From contig NZ_QKMF01000005.1 in NCBI RefSeq assembly GCF_003208435.1, forward strand, positions 1-64,000: a DNA stretch of 64,000 nucleotides, read 5' to 3'. How positions within the stretch are numbered: the stretch's first letter is position 1; each line of letters begins with the position of its first letter. A model generated the notes under the pieces. That model worked only from the letters and a program-made list of their open reading frames with translations, made no database searches and was not told where the DNA came from. Of this stretch, positions 38,526 to 47,328 are shown in pieces. This DNA is from Pelagimonas varians (GTDB lineage: Bacteria; Pseudomonadota; Alphaproteobacteria; Rhodobacterales; Rhodobacteraceae). Position numbers and translations under genes: made by a program.

Positions 38526-38598
38526 ACGGTCTTCCCGTTGCGTTGCCTGAGGCACCGGAGTACCACCCACTAAAGCGCGCGACAATCCCGGAGCGACG

Positions 38599-39303
38599 AT
38601 GCCGCAGACTAAGCCCATTCTACTGATGACACGCCCTGATGCGGCGTCTCGTAGATTCGTGGCTAAATTGACTGGTAGCTTCACGCCGCTATTCTCGCCT
38701 TTGATCGGAATTTCCTTTTCGGGGAACTTGCCAAAGATGGCTGATTTTCGCGGATTGGTGTTCACATCGGCCCATGGGGTCGAGGCCTATGTCAAAGCAG
38801 GTGGCCCTGTGTTGCCTGCGTTCACGGTTGGAAATGCGACGGCCATGGCCGCAGCAAATGCCGGGTTTCCAGCCCAAAGTGCAAACGGCAATGCGGATGA
38901 TTTGGTGAAATGGATTGCCGATCAACCGGGGATTGGACCTCTTTTGCATGTGCGGGGCACTTTTGCGCAGGGGGATGTGGCGGCGCGTTTGACGTCGCAA
39001 GGAATCACCACAGATGAATCTGTGCTGTATGATCAGCCTGAATTGCCGCCAAGCATTGATGCGCATCGTGCTCTTATGGGCGATACACCCGTGGTGGCCC
39101 CGGTTTTTTCGCCTAGAACAGCGGCTTTGTTGGCGAAAAACAGCATCAAAGCGCCGCTTCTTGTCGCGGCTATGAGTGAAGCTGTGGTCAAGCCGCTCGT
39201 CGGGCTGCATAAAACGGAATTGAAAGTTGCAGCACGGCCTGAGTCGTCGGCAATGGTTACTTTAGTGACCGAATTGCTGGAAAGAGCTTGTGCAAAGGAC
39301 TAA
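38599..39303 (+). CDS. hemD: Uroporphyrinogen-III synthase
   Basis: The 234-residue product has the weakly conserved HemD pattern: [13 protein letters not shown] at the start, [11 protein letters not shown] near residue 55, [15 protein letters not shown] near 75 and [10 protein letters not shown] near 170. It cyclises hydroxymethylbilane in tetrapyrrole synthesis. GGAG precedes the ATG. It is followed by mic60-like and hemY genes, the standard alphaproteobacterial order; hemC is not in the window. Confidence 0.9.
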   Translation: MPQTKPILLMTRPDAASRRFVAKLTGSFTPLFSPLIGISFSGNLPKMADFRGLVFTSAHGVEAYVKAGGPVLPAFTVGNATAMAAANAGFPAQSANGNADDLVKWIADQPGIGPLLHVRGTFAQGDVAARLTSQGITTDESVLYDQPELPPSIDAHRALMGDTPVVAPVFSPRTAALLAKNSIKAPLLVAAMSEAVVKPLVGLHKTELKVAARPESSAMVTLVTELLERACAKD

Positions 39304-39345
39304 GGACTCGATCTATATATCGGGTGTGTTGAAAGGGTGGCGAAC

Positions 39346-40749
39346 GTGGCAAAATCCAGAAGAGGCAGGACTGGCAAGGATCAGTCAAAAGCCGAAGAGA
39401 TTGTCGAAACGGTAGAAACCGAAGCAAAAGCGGTAGAAACTGAAATCGAAGCTGTGGTCGAAGAGGCTACAGATGCGGCAGCCGAAGTTGAAGCGTCTGT
39501 CGATGACGTTGTGTCAGAGGCTGTTGAGGCCGATGTCGCCGAAGACGCGCCTGATGCGACGATTGAAGACGCTTCCGAACCTGTCGAAGACGTACTGCTT
39601 GAAGAGGCGAAGGCCTCGGATGATGCTGACGTGCCGCTAGAAGCCGAAGCTGTGGACGAAACGGTTGAGACCTCTTTTAAAGACAGTCCATCGGAAACGC
39701 CCGAACCGCAGGTCATTCGCGAAACCGTTGTTGAGAAAAAAAGTGGCTTCATGTCCACCGCAGTTGGCGGAGCCGTTGCCGCGATTTTGGGGTTCGGTGC
39801 CGCGCAGTTCGTTGGCACGCCGCTGCCGTTCTTTCCCCAACCCGCGCCCAATCCCTTTGAGGAGGAAGCCCGCGGCGCGCTAAAATCGCAGTCTGACCAG
39901 ATTGAAACGTTGGTGGCGCAATCAGCTGACACGCAAAAAGCGGTTGAGATTATCGACCTTGCCCCGGTTGTTGCCTCTGTTGCGGGTCTTGAGGATCAGA
40001 TCAATGGATCCGAAGCGATTTTGAAAGCGATGGGGGATGAACTGGCCAGTTTTGACAGCCGTTTGACAGCCATCGAAAAGGCCCCGATGGCCGATGCCGT
40101 TTCGCCAGAATCCATCGCGGCCTATGAGCGTGAGCTGGACGCATTGCGCAAGTCGATCACCGATCAACAAGCGGCGCTAGAAGTGCAGCGGGTCGAAATT
40201 CAAGCCATGGCAGCCGAGGCTATTCAAGCTGAATCCAATGCCGAAGGTCACGCGACTCTGGCCGCAAGCCGTGCTGCGCTCGCCGAAATCACTGCAATGC
40301 TGCAAACCGGTAAATCCTTTGCGCAGCCTTTGGCGGTTCTGACGGACAACGGCGTTGCTGTTCCCGCAGCGTTGAGTTCGGTCGCGGCAGACGGTGTGCC
40401 GACACTGACCGCGCTTGCCGGTGAATTTCCAGAACTTGCCCGCAATGCTTTGAATGCGGCCCGTAAGGCTGGCGGCGAGGCAGAGGCAGACGGGGGAGGA
40501 TTGGCCAGTTTCTTCCAAAAACAACTGGGTGCGCGATCCGTAACTCCGCGCGAAGGGGATGATCCGGACGCCGTTCTTTCACGCGCCGAAGCGGCTGTGA
40601 AATCAGGTGATCTGGACACAGCACTAACCGAAATAGATGCGCTCCCGGATGCCGCCAAAGCCGAACTGGATGGCTGGTTGGTACAAGCTGGAATGCAACG
40701 GGATGCGCTGGCGGCTGCTGCCGCTCTGTCCCAGGAATTGAACAAATAG
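39346..40749 (+). CDS. Mitofilin/Mic60-like membrane protein (COG4223)
   Basis: This 467-residue protein has a highly acidic, Val/Glu/Ala-rich N-terminal region (about 15-130), one transmembrane helix (about 140-160, TAVGGAVAAILGFGAAQF) and a long coiled-coil/helical domain, ending in the mitofilin-signature region. Alphaproteobacterial Mic60 deforms the inner membrane, and the gene is regularly found between hemD and hemY. The GTG at 39346, eight bases after AAAGGG, gives MAKSRRGRTGK; a GTG three codons earlier is the alternative. Confidence 0.85.
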   Translation: MAKSRRGRTGKDQSKAEEIVETVETEAKAVETEIEAVVEEATDAAAEVEASVDDVVSEAVEADVAEDAPDATIEDASEPVEDVLLEEAKASDDADVPLEAEAVDETVETSFKDSPSETPEPQVIRETVVEKKSGFMSTAVGGAVAAILGFGAAQFVGTPLPFFPQPAPNPFEEEARGALKSQSDQIETLVAQSADTQKAVEIIDLAPVVASVAGLEDQINGSEAILKAMGDELASFDSRLTAIEKAPMADAVSPESIAAYERELDALRKSITDQQAALEVQRVEIQAMAAEAIQAESNAEGHATLAASRAALAEITAMLQTGKSFAQPLAVLTDNGVAVPAALSSVAADGVPTLTALAGEFPELARNALNAARKAGGEAEADGGGLASFFQKQLGARSVTPREGDDPDAVLSRAEAAVKSGDLDTALTEIDALPDAAKAELDGWLVQAGMQRDALAAAAALSQELNK

Positions 40750-40764
40750 TAAGGGTCACGAATT

Positions 40765-42315
40765 ATGCTTTGGTCACTTATCAAGATTATCGTGTTCGTC
40801 GCTCTGGTTGCGGCGCTGACCCTCGGGGCAGGTTTTCTAATCGAAAGCGACGGCTCCGGTCTGGCCGAGGCCAGATTTATCCTGTTTGGCATGGAATACA
40901 CGCTTGGGCCGCTCAAACTTGTGATGCTGCTGATCTTGATGATCGGTGTGCTGTATGTGTTGTTCAAAGTCGCCAGCTTTCTGGTGGCGCTGTTGCGGTG
41001 GATCAACGGGGATGAAACCGCGATTAGCCGCTATTTTGATCGCAACCGCGAACGCAAAGGCTATCAGGCGCTGTCCGAAGGTATGATGGCCCTCGCTTCT
41101 GGCGAAGGACGCTTGGCGATTGCCAAGGCCAACAAGGCGCAAAAATACCTGCACAAGCCAGAGCTGACGGATCTGATAACCGCTCAGGCAGCTGAAATGG
41201 TTGGCGATACCAAAAAGGCCGAAGAAGTTTACAAGCGTCTTTTGAAGACCGAAACCACCCGATTTGTCGGTGTGCGCGGATTGATGAAGCAAAAGCTTGA
41301 GGCTGGTGACACAGATACAGCGCTAAAGCTTGCGGAACGTGCCTTTGCGATCAAGCCTAAACATGGCGAAGTCGGCGATACGCTTCTGCGCTTGCAGGCC
41401 GAATCCAAAGATTGGGCCGGGGCACGCCAGACCCTGTCCGCCAAGCTGAAGACCGGCACAATGCCGCGCGATGTGTACAAGCGTCGTGATGCAGTTTTGG
41501 CCTTGTCGAACGCGATCGAAATCAAGGACGGTGAGCAAAGCGCCGCAGCGGCTGAGGCAGCTATTGCCGCCAACAAGGCGTCGCCTGATCTGGTTCCCGC
41601 GGCGGCAATGGCTGCGCGCAGCTTGATTGCGCAGGACCGCAAGCGGGTTGCGATCAAAGTTCTCAAAAAAGCATGGACCACACATCCACACCCGGATTTG
41701 GCCGCAGCTTTTGCAGCGATTGAACCAAATGAAACACCAGAAGCCCGCCTGAAGCGGTTTGATCCGCTGTTGCGTTTGGTTCCCGACCACCGCGAAACCA
41801 AATTGTTGACTGCGGAACTAAACCTTGCTGCCGAAGATTTCCCGGCAGCGCGGCGTGCAATTGGCAACCTCGTTGATACCGACGCAGACGCCCGCGTTTT
41901 GGCGATCATGGCTGCTATTGAACGCGGCGAAGGTTCGCCAGATACGGTTGTTCGCGGCTGGCTGGCCAAGGCGGTGACTGCGCCGCGCGGTCCTCAGTGG
42001 GTTTGCGAAAACTGTAACACGATCCACGCCGAGTGGGCTCCGCTTTGCACCAACTGTAGTGCTTTCGATACGCTGAGCTGGACCAATCCGCCTCAGTCCG
42101 AAGTTGTGCTGCCAGCTGGTGCCAATATGCTGCCACTGATTATCGGTGCACTTGAGGATAAGTCGGACGAGGATCTTGTCGACATCGTTGTCGCAAATCC
42201 CGAGGCTGATGCGCCTTCGGACACAGACGCAACGGCCAAGGATGTTACGCCGGACGCTGAGGTGATCGAAGAGGCTGAAACCATCACCGAGCCCGAGGGC
42301 GAGGCAAAGAAGTAA
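40765..42315 (+). CDS. hemY: HemY-like TPR membrane protein with C-terminal zinc ribbon
   Basis: The 516-residue protein has two N-terminal transmembrane helices (about 5-27 and 45-68), the HemY_N domain, and TPR-like helical repeats to about residue 400. Near residue 413 follows a CxxC...CxxC element (CENCNTIHAEWAPLCTNC) that looks like a zinc ribbon, then an acidic tail. HemY's exact role in tetrapyrrole metabolism is unsettled; it is not protoporphyrinogen oxidase. The gene lies 15 bases after mic60 and ends in a strong terminator. Confidence 0.88.
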   Translation: MLWSLIKIIVFVALVAALTLGAGFLIESDGSGLAEARFILFGMEYTLGPLKLVMLLILMIGVLYVLFKVASFLVALLRWINGDETAISRYFDRNRERKGYQALSEGMMALASGEGRLAIAKANKAQKYLHKPELTDLITAQAAEMVGDTKKAEEVYKRLLKTETTRFVGVRGLMKQKLEAGDTDTALKLAERAFAIKPKHGEVGDTLLRLQAESKDWAGARQTLSAKLKTGTMPRDVYKRRDAVLALSNAIEIKDGEQSAAAAEAAIAANKASPDLVPAAAMAARSLIAQDRKRVAIKVLKKAWTTHPHPDLAAAFAAIEPNETPEARLKRFDPLLRLVPDHRETKLLTAELNLAAEDFPAARRAIGNLVDTDADARVLAIMAAIERGEGSPDTVVRGWLAKAVTAPRGPQWVCENCNTIHAEWAPLCTNCSAFDTLSWTNPPQSEVVLPAGANMLPLIIGALEDKSDEDLVDIVVANPEADAPSDTDATAKDVTPDAEVIEEAETITEPEGEAKK

Positions 42316-42325
42316 CGGATAGCCA

Positions 42326-42358
42326 AGGCGGGCCGAGCGACTTCGGCCCGCCTCTTTT
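42326..42358 (+). terminator. Intrinsic terminator after hemY
   Basis: An 11-bp perfect stem, AGGCGGGCCGA / TCGGCCCGCCT (42326-42336 with 42343-42353), has a 6-base loop and is followed by CTTTT. It separates the heme operon from the tungstate transporter operon; the next 200 bases are non-coding with no riboswitch I recognise. Confidence 0.9.
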
Positions 42359-42563
42359 GATCTGACCGGCTCTTTTCAAACTTTATGGTCCTCGGTCGTT
42401 TTTTCCACACTCTTGTCTGCTGCGTCGCACCTGCCGGACTTTTTGTCCAAGGGACTGCGTCATTGCGCAAAAAAACATCTCCTATGTAAAAAATCATGGC
42501 GTCTGGCCCTGTATCCACCGGGCTAGGGTTGCAATAGTGCGGCCGAAGTTGGGGAGAGCAGAC

Positions 42564-43268
42564 ATGGTTGATCTGTGGGATGGTATGTCCCGCGCATTCT
42601 GGCTTGTGGTGACATTGGACGCAGAGCTGGTCGAGATCGCTTTGCGGTCCTTGCAAGTCACCCTGATCGCCTTGGTTGTTGCTTCGGCAATTGCACTGCC
42701 AATGGCCGCGTTGCTAACGGTGCGCAGGTTCAAAGCGCGCCGTACAGTCATCGCAGTGTTGAATGCTTTGATGGGGTTGCCGCCGGTTGTGGTTGGCCTT
42801 GTCGTTTATGTTTTATTGTCGCGTTCTGGCCCCTTTGGTGTGTTGGGATTGCTGTTCACACCAACGGCAATGGTGATAGCTCAGGTCATCATCATTGTTC
42901 CGCTCATCGCCAGCATTGCACATCAATCGTTGCGCGATCTCTGGGCTGAATACCACGATCTGCTGATTTCGATGAATGTCACCCAGTTTCAAAAGATTTC
43001 GACGCTTTTGTGGGATGCGCGCCGTGCTTTGTTGACGGCCTCGCTGGCAGGGTTCGGCCGCGCCATCGGCGAGGTTGGGGCGATCATGATTGTCGGCGGC
43101 AACATTGACCATTCTACGCGTGTTTTGACCACGGCCATTGCGCTTGAAACAGGCAAAGGTGATTTTGCCTTGGCGCTGGGGCTTGGCTTTGTGTTGATCG
43201 CCTTGGCAATTGTTGTCAACTTGGCGATCCATTGGCTGGGCCGGACCGAACGGGAGGGGCGTTGGTGA
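42564..43268 (+). CDS. tupB: Tungstate-type ABC transporter permease TupB
   Basis: The 234-residue permease has about five to six membrane helices and the ABC-contact EAA-like loop around FGRAIGEVGAIMIVGGNI near residue 175. PPVVVGLVVYVLLSRSGPFG near 75 is typical of Tup/Wtp/Mod-family permeases. GGGGAGAG seven bases before ATG 42564 fixes the start. It heads tupB-tupC-tupA with 4-base overlaps; the neighbouring formate dehydrogenase explains a need for W or Mo. Confidence 0.85.
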   Translation: MVDLWDGMSRAFWLVVTLDAELVEIALRSLQVTLIALVVASAIALPMAALLTVRRFKARRTVIAVLNALMGLPPVVVGLVVYVLLSRSGPFGVLGLLFTPTAMVIAQVIIIVPLIASIAHQSLRDLWAEYHDLLISMNVTQFQKISTLLWDARRALLTASLAGFGRAIGEVGAIMIVGGNIDHSTRVLTTAIALETGKGDFALALGLGFVLIALAIVVNLAIHWLGRTEREGRW

Positions 43269-43978
43269 GCACTCTGTTTCCATTGGTGGCAAAAGGGGCC
43301 ATAACATCGCGGCGCGGCAAGGTTTTGGTGGGCCCGGTCGATTTGACCTTGGACGGGCGGGGGACATGTGTCGTGATCGGGCCAAATGGCGCGGGCAAAA
43401 CAACTTTGCTGCGCCTGCTGCACGGGGCCGCGCGTTTGACCAAAGGCTCAATCACTTGGGCTTGTCCAACCGAGCAGGCCCGCCACAATCAGGCCTTCGT
43501 GTTTCAACGGCCAGTGATGTTGCGCCGGTCGGTCGAGGAAAATCTGATTTATCCTTTGCGCGCCCACGGCATGCCCAAAGCCGAAGCGCGCGATTTGGCG
43601 CAAAACTGGGCCGAGCGTGTTGGTTTGCAAGAGATGCTACGCCGTCCTGCACCTGTTCTGTCAGGTGGCGAGCAGCAAAAACTGGCCCTTGCGAGGGCAT
43701 TGATCATTAACCCCAAGCTGGTTTTTCTGGATGAACCTTGCGCATCATTGGATGGTCGTGCAATGCGAGAGATCGAAGCGATTTTGCATGAGGCCAGCAG
43801 CAATGGAACCCGTCTTGTTTTGTCCACACATGATATGGGTCAAGCACGCAGGTTGGCTGATACTGTAGTGTTTTTGCTCAATGGGCAGGTGCATGAACAA
43901 GCGCCGTCGTCCAAGTTTTTTACTGCGCCTGAAACACCTCAGGCCGCTGCATTCCTCAAGGGAGATATCGTGGAATGA
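43265..43978 (+). CDS. tupC: Tungstate-type ABC transporter ATP-binding protein TupC
   Basis: The 237-residue ATPase has Walker A GPNGAGKTTLL near residue 42, Q-loop FVFQRPVMLRRSV, signature VLSGGEQQKLALARAL near 140, Walker B LVFLDEPCASLD and the H-loop STHDMGQAR. The GTG start at 43265 overlaps the tupB stop as GTGA and follows GGAGGGG. It lacks a C-terminal TOBE-type regulatory domain, as expected for the short Tup-class ATPases. Confidence 0.9.
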   Translation: MSTLFPLVAKGAITSRRGKVLVGPVDLTLDGRGTCVVIGPNGAGKTTLLRLLHGAARLTKGSITWACPTEQARHNQAFVFQRPVMLRRSVEENLIYPLRAHGMPKAEARDLAQNWAERVGLQEMLRRPAPVLSGGEQQKLALARALIINPKLVFLDEPCASLDGRAMREIEAILHEASSNGTRLVLSTHDMGQARRLADTVVFLLNGQVHEQAPSSKFFTAPETPQAAAFLKGDIVE

Positions 43979-44775
43979 AACTGATAGTTGCTAGCCTGTT
44001 TGCCGCTGTTATTGGCACCGTATCTTATGCGGGGGATGCTATGAAAATGGCGGTGACCACGTCTTTTAATAATTCGGGATTGGCAGATGTTTTGCTGCCG
44101 GAAATCGAAAAAGATTTGGATCTTGAGGTTCAGTTGCTGGTGGTTGGTACGGGGCAAGCGCTCACACTTGGCCGCGCAGGAGATGTGGATGCGATTTTGG
44201 TACACAGCCGTCAGGCCGAAGAAAAGTTTCTGGCCGACGGCTTTGGCACCAATCGCCGCGAAATCATGTATAATGATTTTGTCTTTATCGGCCCCAAAGA
44301 CGATCCCGCTGCCATCGACGGAGTGCCAACTGCGGTCAGCGCGTTGCAAAACATTGCCAGTAGCAGTTCCCGTTTTGTGAGCCGCGGCGATGACAGTGGC
44401 ACCCACAAAAAAGAGCTGAGTCTGTGGGGGTCCGCCAATTTGGATCCAGAAACATTTGGCGATTGGTATCGCGCCGTCGGATCAGGCATGGGGGCGGCTT
44501 TGAACACGGCATCCGGAATGAACGCTTATATCATGTCCGATCGTGCAAGTTGGCTGAACTTTGGCAACAAAGGCGACCTTGCGCTGCTGTATGCGGGCGA
44601 TCCTGTGCTGTTCAACCAATATGCGTTTTTGCCGGTCAATCCCGAATTGCATCCACATGTCAAAACGGATCTGACCAAAAAACTGGAGGGGTGGTTGGTG
44701 TCTGATCGCGCCAAAGAACTGATTGATACCTACAAGATCAATGGCGAAACTTTGTTTGTGTTCAACGCCGAATAG
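43975..44775 (+). CDS. tupA: Tungstate ABC transporter substrate-binding protein TupA
   Basis: The 266-residue periplasmic protein has a signal peptide ending SYA (about residue 19) and two oxyanion-contact motifs of TupA: TTSFNNSGL near 28 in place of TTTSTxxSG, and SRGDDSGTHKKEL near 136. VGTGQALTLGRAGDVDAIL near 57 is also characteristic. TupA binds tungstate very tightly and prefers it to molybdate in characterised cases; selectivity here is inferred. ATGA overlap with tupC. Confidence 0.9.
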   Translation: MKLIVASLFAAVIGTVSYAGDAMKMAVTTSFNNSGLADVLLPEIEKDLDLEVQLLVVGTGQALTLGRAGDVDAILVHSRQAEEKFLADGFGTNRREIMYNDFVFIGPKDDPAAIDGVPTAVSALQNIASSSSRFVSRGDDSGTHKKELSLWGSANLDPETFGDWYRAVGSGMGAALNTASGMNAYIMSDRASWLNFGNKGDLALLYAGDPVLFNQYAFLPVNPELHPHVKTDLTKKLEGWLVSDRAKELIDTYKINGETLFVFNAE

Positions 44776-44798
44776 GCGTGTTCCAGCCGTTGAATACG

Positions 44799-44830
44799 AA
44801 CCCCCGCCCCTAAACAGGCGGGGGTTTGCG
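44799..44830. terminator. Bidirectional terminator between tupA and DUF6505 gene
   Basis: A perfect 10-bp stem, AACCCCCGCC / GGCGGGGGTT (44799-44808 with 44817-44826), with an 8-base loop lies between convergent genes; T-rich sequence follows on the plus strand. Confidence 0.85.
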
Positions 44831-44831
44831 T

Positions 44832-45314
44832 TTAATACTCGTCTACAGACCCGTGGATCGCCAACTGGTCCAGCCCCGCATCTTGCGGCTCGATGACGCG
44901 AAAGGCTTCGCGCACCCCCGAGGGGGTCAATTCACGTGACACCGTCAGCAAAGTATTCGCGGTGTGATCGTCGCATAAATCGACCATGTGAGTCAGCTCG
45001 TCGCTGGCAACCGGGCGCGCGGCCTCAACCGATGGTGCGCCGTAATAGGTGACAAAATGCTGTGCCAGAAGGTCGATCAGCACAGCCAGTTCTGCCTCAG
45101 TGATGTCGGTCACCGCGACGAATGTCACACGGCCTGACGTTTCGAGCCCGAACCAGCCATTTGCAAAGGCCTGTCTGGCTTTGCCGCTAAGATCGGCTTC
45201 GGACCAGTTGGAAAATTCGAACCCGCCTGACACGCACCATTCGCCTGTTTGGGCGGGGGAATGGAAAACACGTTGGTCGGATTCGTCAAAATGGATCGCG
45301 CGGGCGAGTTTCAT
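44832..45314 (-). CDS. DUF6505 family protein, formate dehydrogenase locus
   Basis: This 160-residue soluble protein begins MKLARAIHFDESDQRVFHSP and contains CVSGGFEFSNW and QAFANGWFGLETSG; I recognise it as DUF6505, seen beside the same ligase-like and Mrp genes in Rhodobacterales. No catalytic motif is evident. Its ATG overlaps the upstream stop as TGATG. It is the last gene of the minus-strand set DUF6494-mrp-ligase-DUF6505; context suggests a role in maturing or supporting the dehydrogenase. Confidence 0.7.
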   Translation of the reverse strand: MKLARAIHFDESDQRVFHSPAQTGEWCVSGGFEFSNWSEADLSGKARQAFANGWFGLETSGRVTFVAVTDITEAELAVLIDLLAQHFVTYYGAPSVEAARPVASDELTHMVDLCDDHTANTLLTVSRELTPSGVREAFRVIEPQDAGLDQLAIHGSVDEY

Positions 45315-46018
45315 CAGCTGTTCTCCAACAATGAGGTGAGAGGGATCAAATGGGTGTCGGTGTCATCCCGCAAAAGCATGCCGAAATCCTCGTCGACTCC
45401 CAAGAATGTGCCGGTCAATGCACCTTGGGTGACAGGTTCGCCAACGCCATGCGCCAAGCCGCGCCATTCGGCGTGCAAGGGGCGGGTGCCTTCGCCTTCC
45501 CACTTGTTGATCCAGTTCAAGGAGTGACGGGACCATGCTTCAAGCAAAGCCGGGGCCTGCACATCGGCGCACCCTTCGGAATATAGCGCGGTTTGGTCGG
45601 GCCTGTCTCCGGGGCGATCATCCTCGGGCCATAGGGGCAGGGTGAAACCGATCACCAGCCAATCCGGCACGGCCTGCGGGTTCGTATCCGAAGCCATTGC
45701 CCGAAAGCCCCCGCAGGATGCGCCATTGACCAAGATCCCTCCTGACCATTCCAAATGCACAGCGACTTCGGGCGGGGCCAAAGCCCCCAGAGCATTCTGG
45801 AAGCTGATCCCGCACAAAGGCAGCATAGCCATGGCTTCGCGTAGCGGCACTTCTGGGGCGAAAACCAACGCGCCTTCCAGCGCGCTGGCCCCTAGGTGAT
45901 AGCATACAAGCCCTGCCTCGCAGCCCATGATCGCGCGCTGGCAGGCCGTTTCAAAGGCACTGCCTTCGCAGGCTTCGCCCGACATCAACGGAGGGAACTG
46001 CAGGTCTGGCGTGCTCAT
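45314..46018 (-). CDS. Biotin/lipoate-ligase fold protein with DUF4444 tail, catalytically degenerate
   Basis: The 234-residue protein resembles the BirA/LplA fold with a C-terminal SH3-like domain (about 180-234, DUF4444). Where BirA has KWPND and, ten residues after the tryptophan, the catalytic lysine of its KLAG segment, this protein reads EWSGG and NGASCGG (residues 90-104), with serine 101 at the lysine position. I also find no GRGRRGR-type loop. It is therefore unlikely to activate biotin or lipoate. It overlaps mrp (ATGA) and DUF6505 (TGATG) in the formate dehydrogenase locus, suggesting a binding or chaperone role. Start at 46018 follows the coupling. Confidence 0.7.
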   Translation of the reverse strand: MSTPDLQFPPLMSGEACEGSAFETACQRAIMGCEAGLVCYHLGASALEGALVFAPEVPLREAMAMLPLCGISFQNALGALAPPEVAVHLEWSGGILVNGASCGGFRAMASDTNPQAVPDWLVIGFTLPLWPEDDRPGDRPDQTALYSEGCADVQAPALLEAWSRHSLNWINKWEGEGTRPLHAEWRGLAHGVGEPVTQGALTGTFLGVDEDFGMLLRDDTDTHLIPLTSLLENS

Positions 46019-47076
46019 GCTTTGCCCCATGCCACCAGTGCGTTGGCAATGTCATGAAAGGCCCGTGCTTGTGGGCCGTCCGGTGCGCTGACAGTGATGG
46101 GTGCGCCGCCGTCTGCAGCCAATCGAATGTCGAGGTGCAAAGGTACTTCGGCAAGCAAGGGAACACCCAGTTTCGCGGCCTCAGCGGCAACGCCGCCATG
46201 CCCGAAAAGATGCTCCTCGTGCCCGCATTTAGAACATACGTGAGTCGACATGTTTTCGATCATGCCCAAAATGGGCACGTTCAACTGATTGAACATATCG
46301 ATCCCCTTGCGGGCGTCGATCAATGCAACGTCTTGGGGGGTGGAAACAATAATGGCACCGTCGATAAGGGCTTTTTGGGCCAGAGTCATCTGGACGTCAC
46401 CGGTGCCGGGCGGCAGGTCAACGATCAGAACGTCTAATGCGCCCCACTGAACCTGCGTCAGCATTTGCTGCAACGCGCCCATCAGCATCGGACCGCGCCA
46501 AACGACAGCCTGGTCATCATTTGTCATCAGGCCAAGCGACATCATCGTGACACCGTGATTACGCATGGGCAGGATTGTTTTGCCATCCGGTGAAGAGGGC
46601 CGGCCGCTGACGCCAAGCATCCTTGGTTGGCTGGGCCCGTAAACATCGGCGTCCAGCAGTCCAACTTTGCGGCCCTGCGCGGCCAAGGCGCAGGCGAGGT
46701 TCGCCGACACTGTGGATTTGCCGACACCGCCCTTGCCCGATGCAACGGCGATGATATGCGCGATGCCGGGGATGCGTTGTGGGCCTTTGGGTTCGGCGGG
46801 TTTCGATGGTTTCAGATCCGGCGGCGCGGCGTTGGAATGTCCGGTCAGAACAACCGAGACGCTGTTGACGCCGTCAATTGCCTTGACCCGTGTTTCTGCT
46901 TCGTCGCGGACCGGTTCGAACAGTTTGGCATGTTCGGGTGCGATTTCGATCACAAAGCGCACGGTGCCGTCGCCGACATTCAATGCACGCATGGCCCCGC
47001 TGGCAACAATGTCGCCGCCGGCAACTGGGTCGGTGATGGTTTTTAGAACCTCAAGAACGGCTTCTCTGTTTGCCAC
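46015..47076 (-). CDS. Mrp/NBP35-family iron-sulfur carrier ATPase (ApbC-like)
   Basis: The 353-residue protein has an N-terminal MIP18/DUF59-like domain (about 1-80), a deviant Walker A SGKGGVGKSTVSANLA near residue 113, DLPPGTGDVQMTL near 215 and the cluster-binding CSKCG near 280. Such proteins bind and transfer [4Fe-4S] clusters. The start is GTG at 47076 after AGGA. In this locus it could supply clusters to FdhA, FdhB or the large ferredoxin-like protein, although it may equally be the general ApbC of the cell. Confidence 0.93.
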   Translation of the reverse strand: MANREAVLEVLKTITDPVAGGDIVASGAMRALNVGDGTVRFVIEIAPEHAKLFEPVRDEAETRVKAIDGVNSVSVVLTGHSNAAPPDLKPSKPAEPKGPQRIPGIAHIIAVASGKGGVGKSTVSANLACALAAQGRKVGLLDADVYGPSQPRMLGVSGRPSSPDGKTILPMRNHGVTMMSLGLMTNDDQAVVWRGPMLMGALQQMLTQVQWGALDVLIVDLPPGTGDVQMTLAQKALIDGAIIVSTPQDVALIDARKGIDMFNQLNVPILGMIENMSTHVCSKCGHEEHLFGHGGVAAEAAKLGVPLLAEVPLHLDIRLAADGGAPITVSAPDGPQARAFHDIANALVAWGKA

Positions 47077-47079
47077 GGA

Positions 47080-47271
47080 TCAATCCTGCCCTTTGATTTC
47101 GCCAGTGACTTCATGCGTCATGTCCAGCTCTTCGATGGTGATCACGGCTTTGACTGCAAAGGTCTTTCCGTCTGCCTTTGCATCCCGCATCGCGTCCTCA
47201 ATTGCTTGTTGGGATGTAACACCAACCTGTTTGAGAAACTTGCGCATGGACATGTTGAAATCGTCGCTCAT
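47080..47271 (-). CDS. DUF6494 family small protein
   Basis: The 63-residue product (MSDDFNMSMRKFLKQVGVTS..., ending GEIKGQD) matches DUF6494, a small soluble family found directly upstream of mrp in Rhodobacterales. It has no cysteine and no membrane segment. GGAG eight bases before the ATG gives a clear start. Only 57 bases separate it from the divergent TupA-like cytochrome gene, so the two share a promoter region. Function is unknown. Confidence 0.75.
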   Translation of the reverse strand: MSDDFNMSMRKFLKQVGVTSQQAIEDAMRDAKADGKTFAVKAVITIEELDMTHEVTGEIKGQD

Positions 47272-47328
47272 CGTCTACTCCTATCGGACCCGTTGACGGA
47301 TCGACCCATCGACGCCTACCCTAAGGGT

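Noticed and set aside
42360-42563. Possible molybdenum/tungsten cofactor riboswitch ahead of tupB
   Set aside because: Only short 4-bp dyads are visible and none fits the Moco consensus; an Infernal scan would be decisive.
47113-47328. 72-codon N-terminal extension of the TupA-like cytochrome gene
   Set aside because: The extension runs antisense to the DUF6494 gene, is cysteine-rich without pattern, and would place the signal peptide internally; the ATG at 47329 starts a normal signal peptide.
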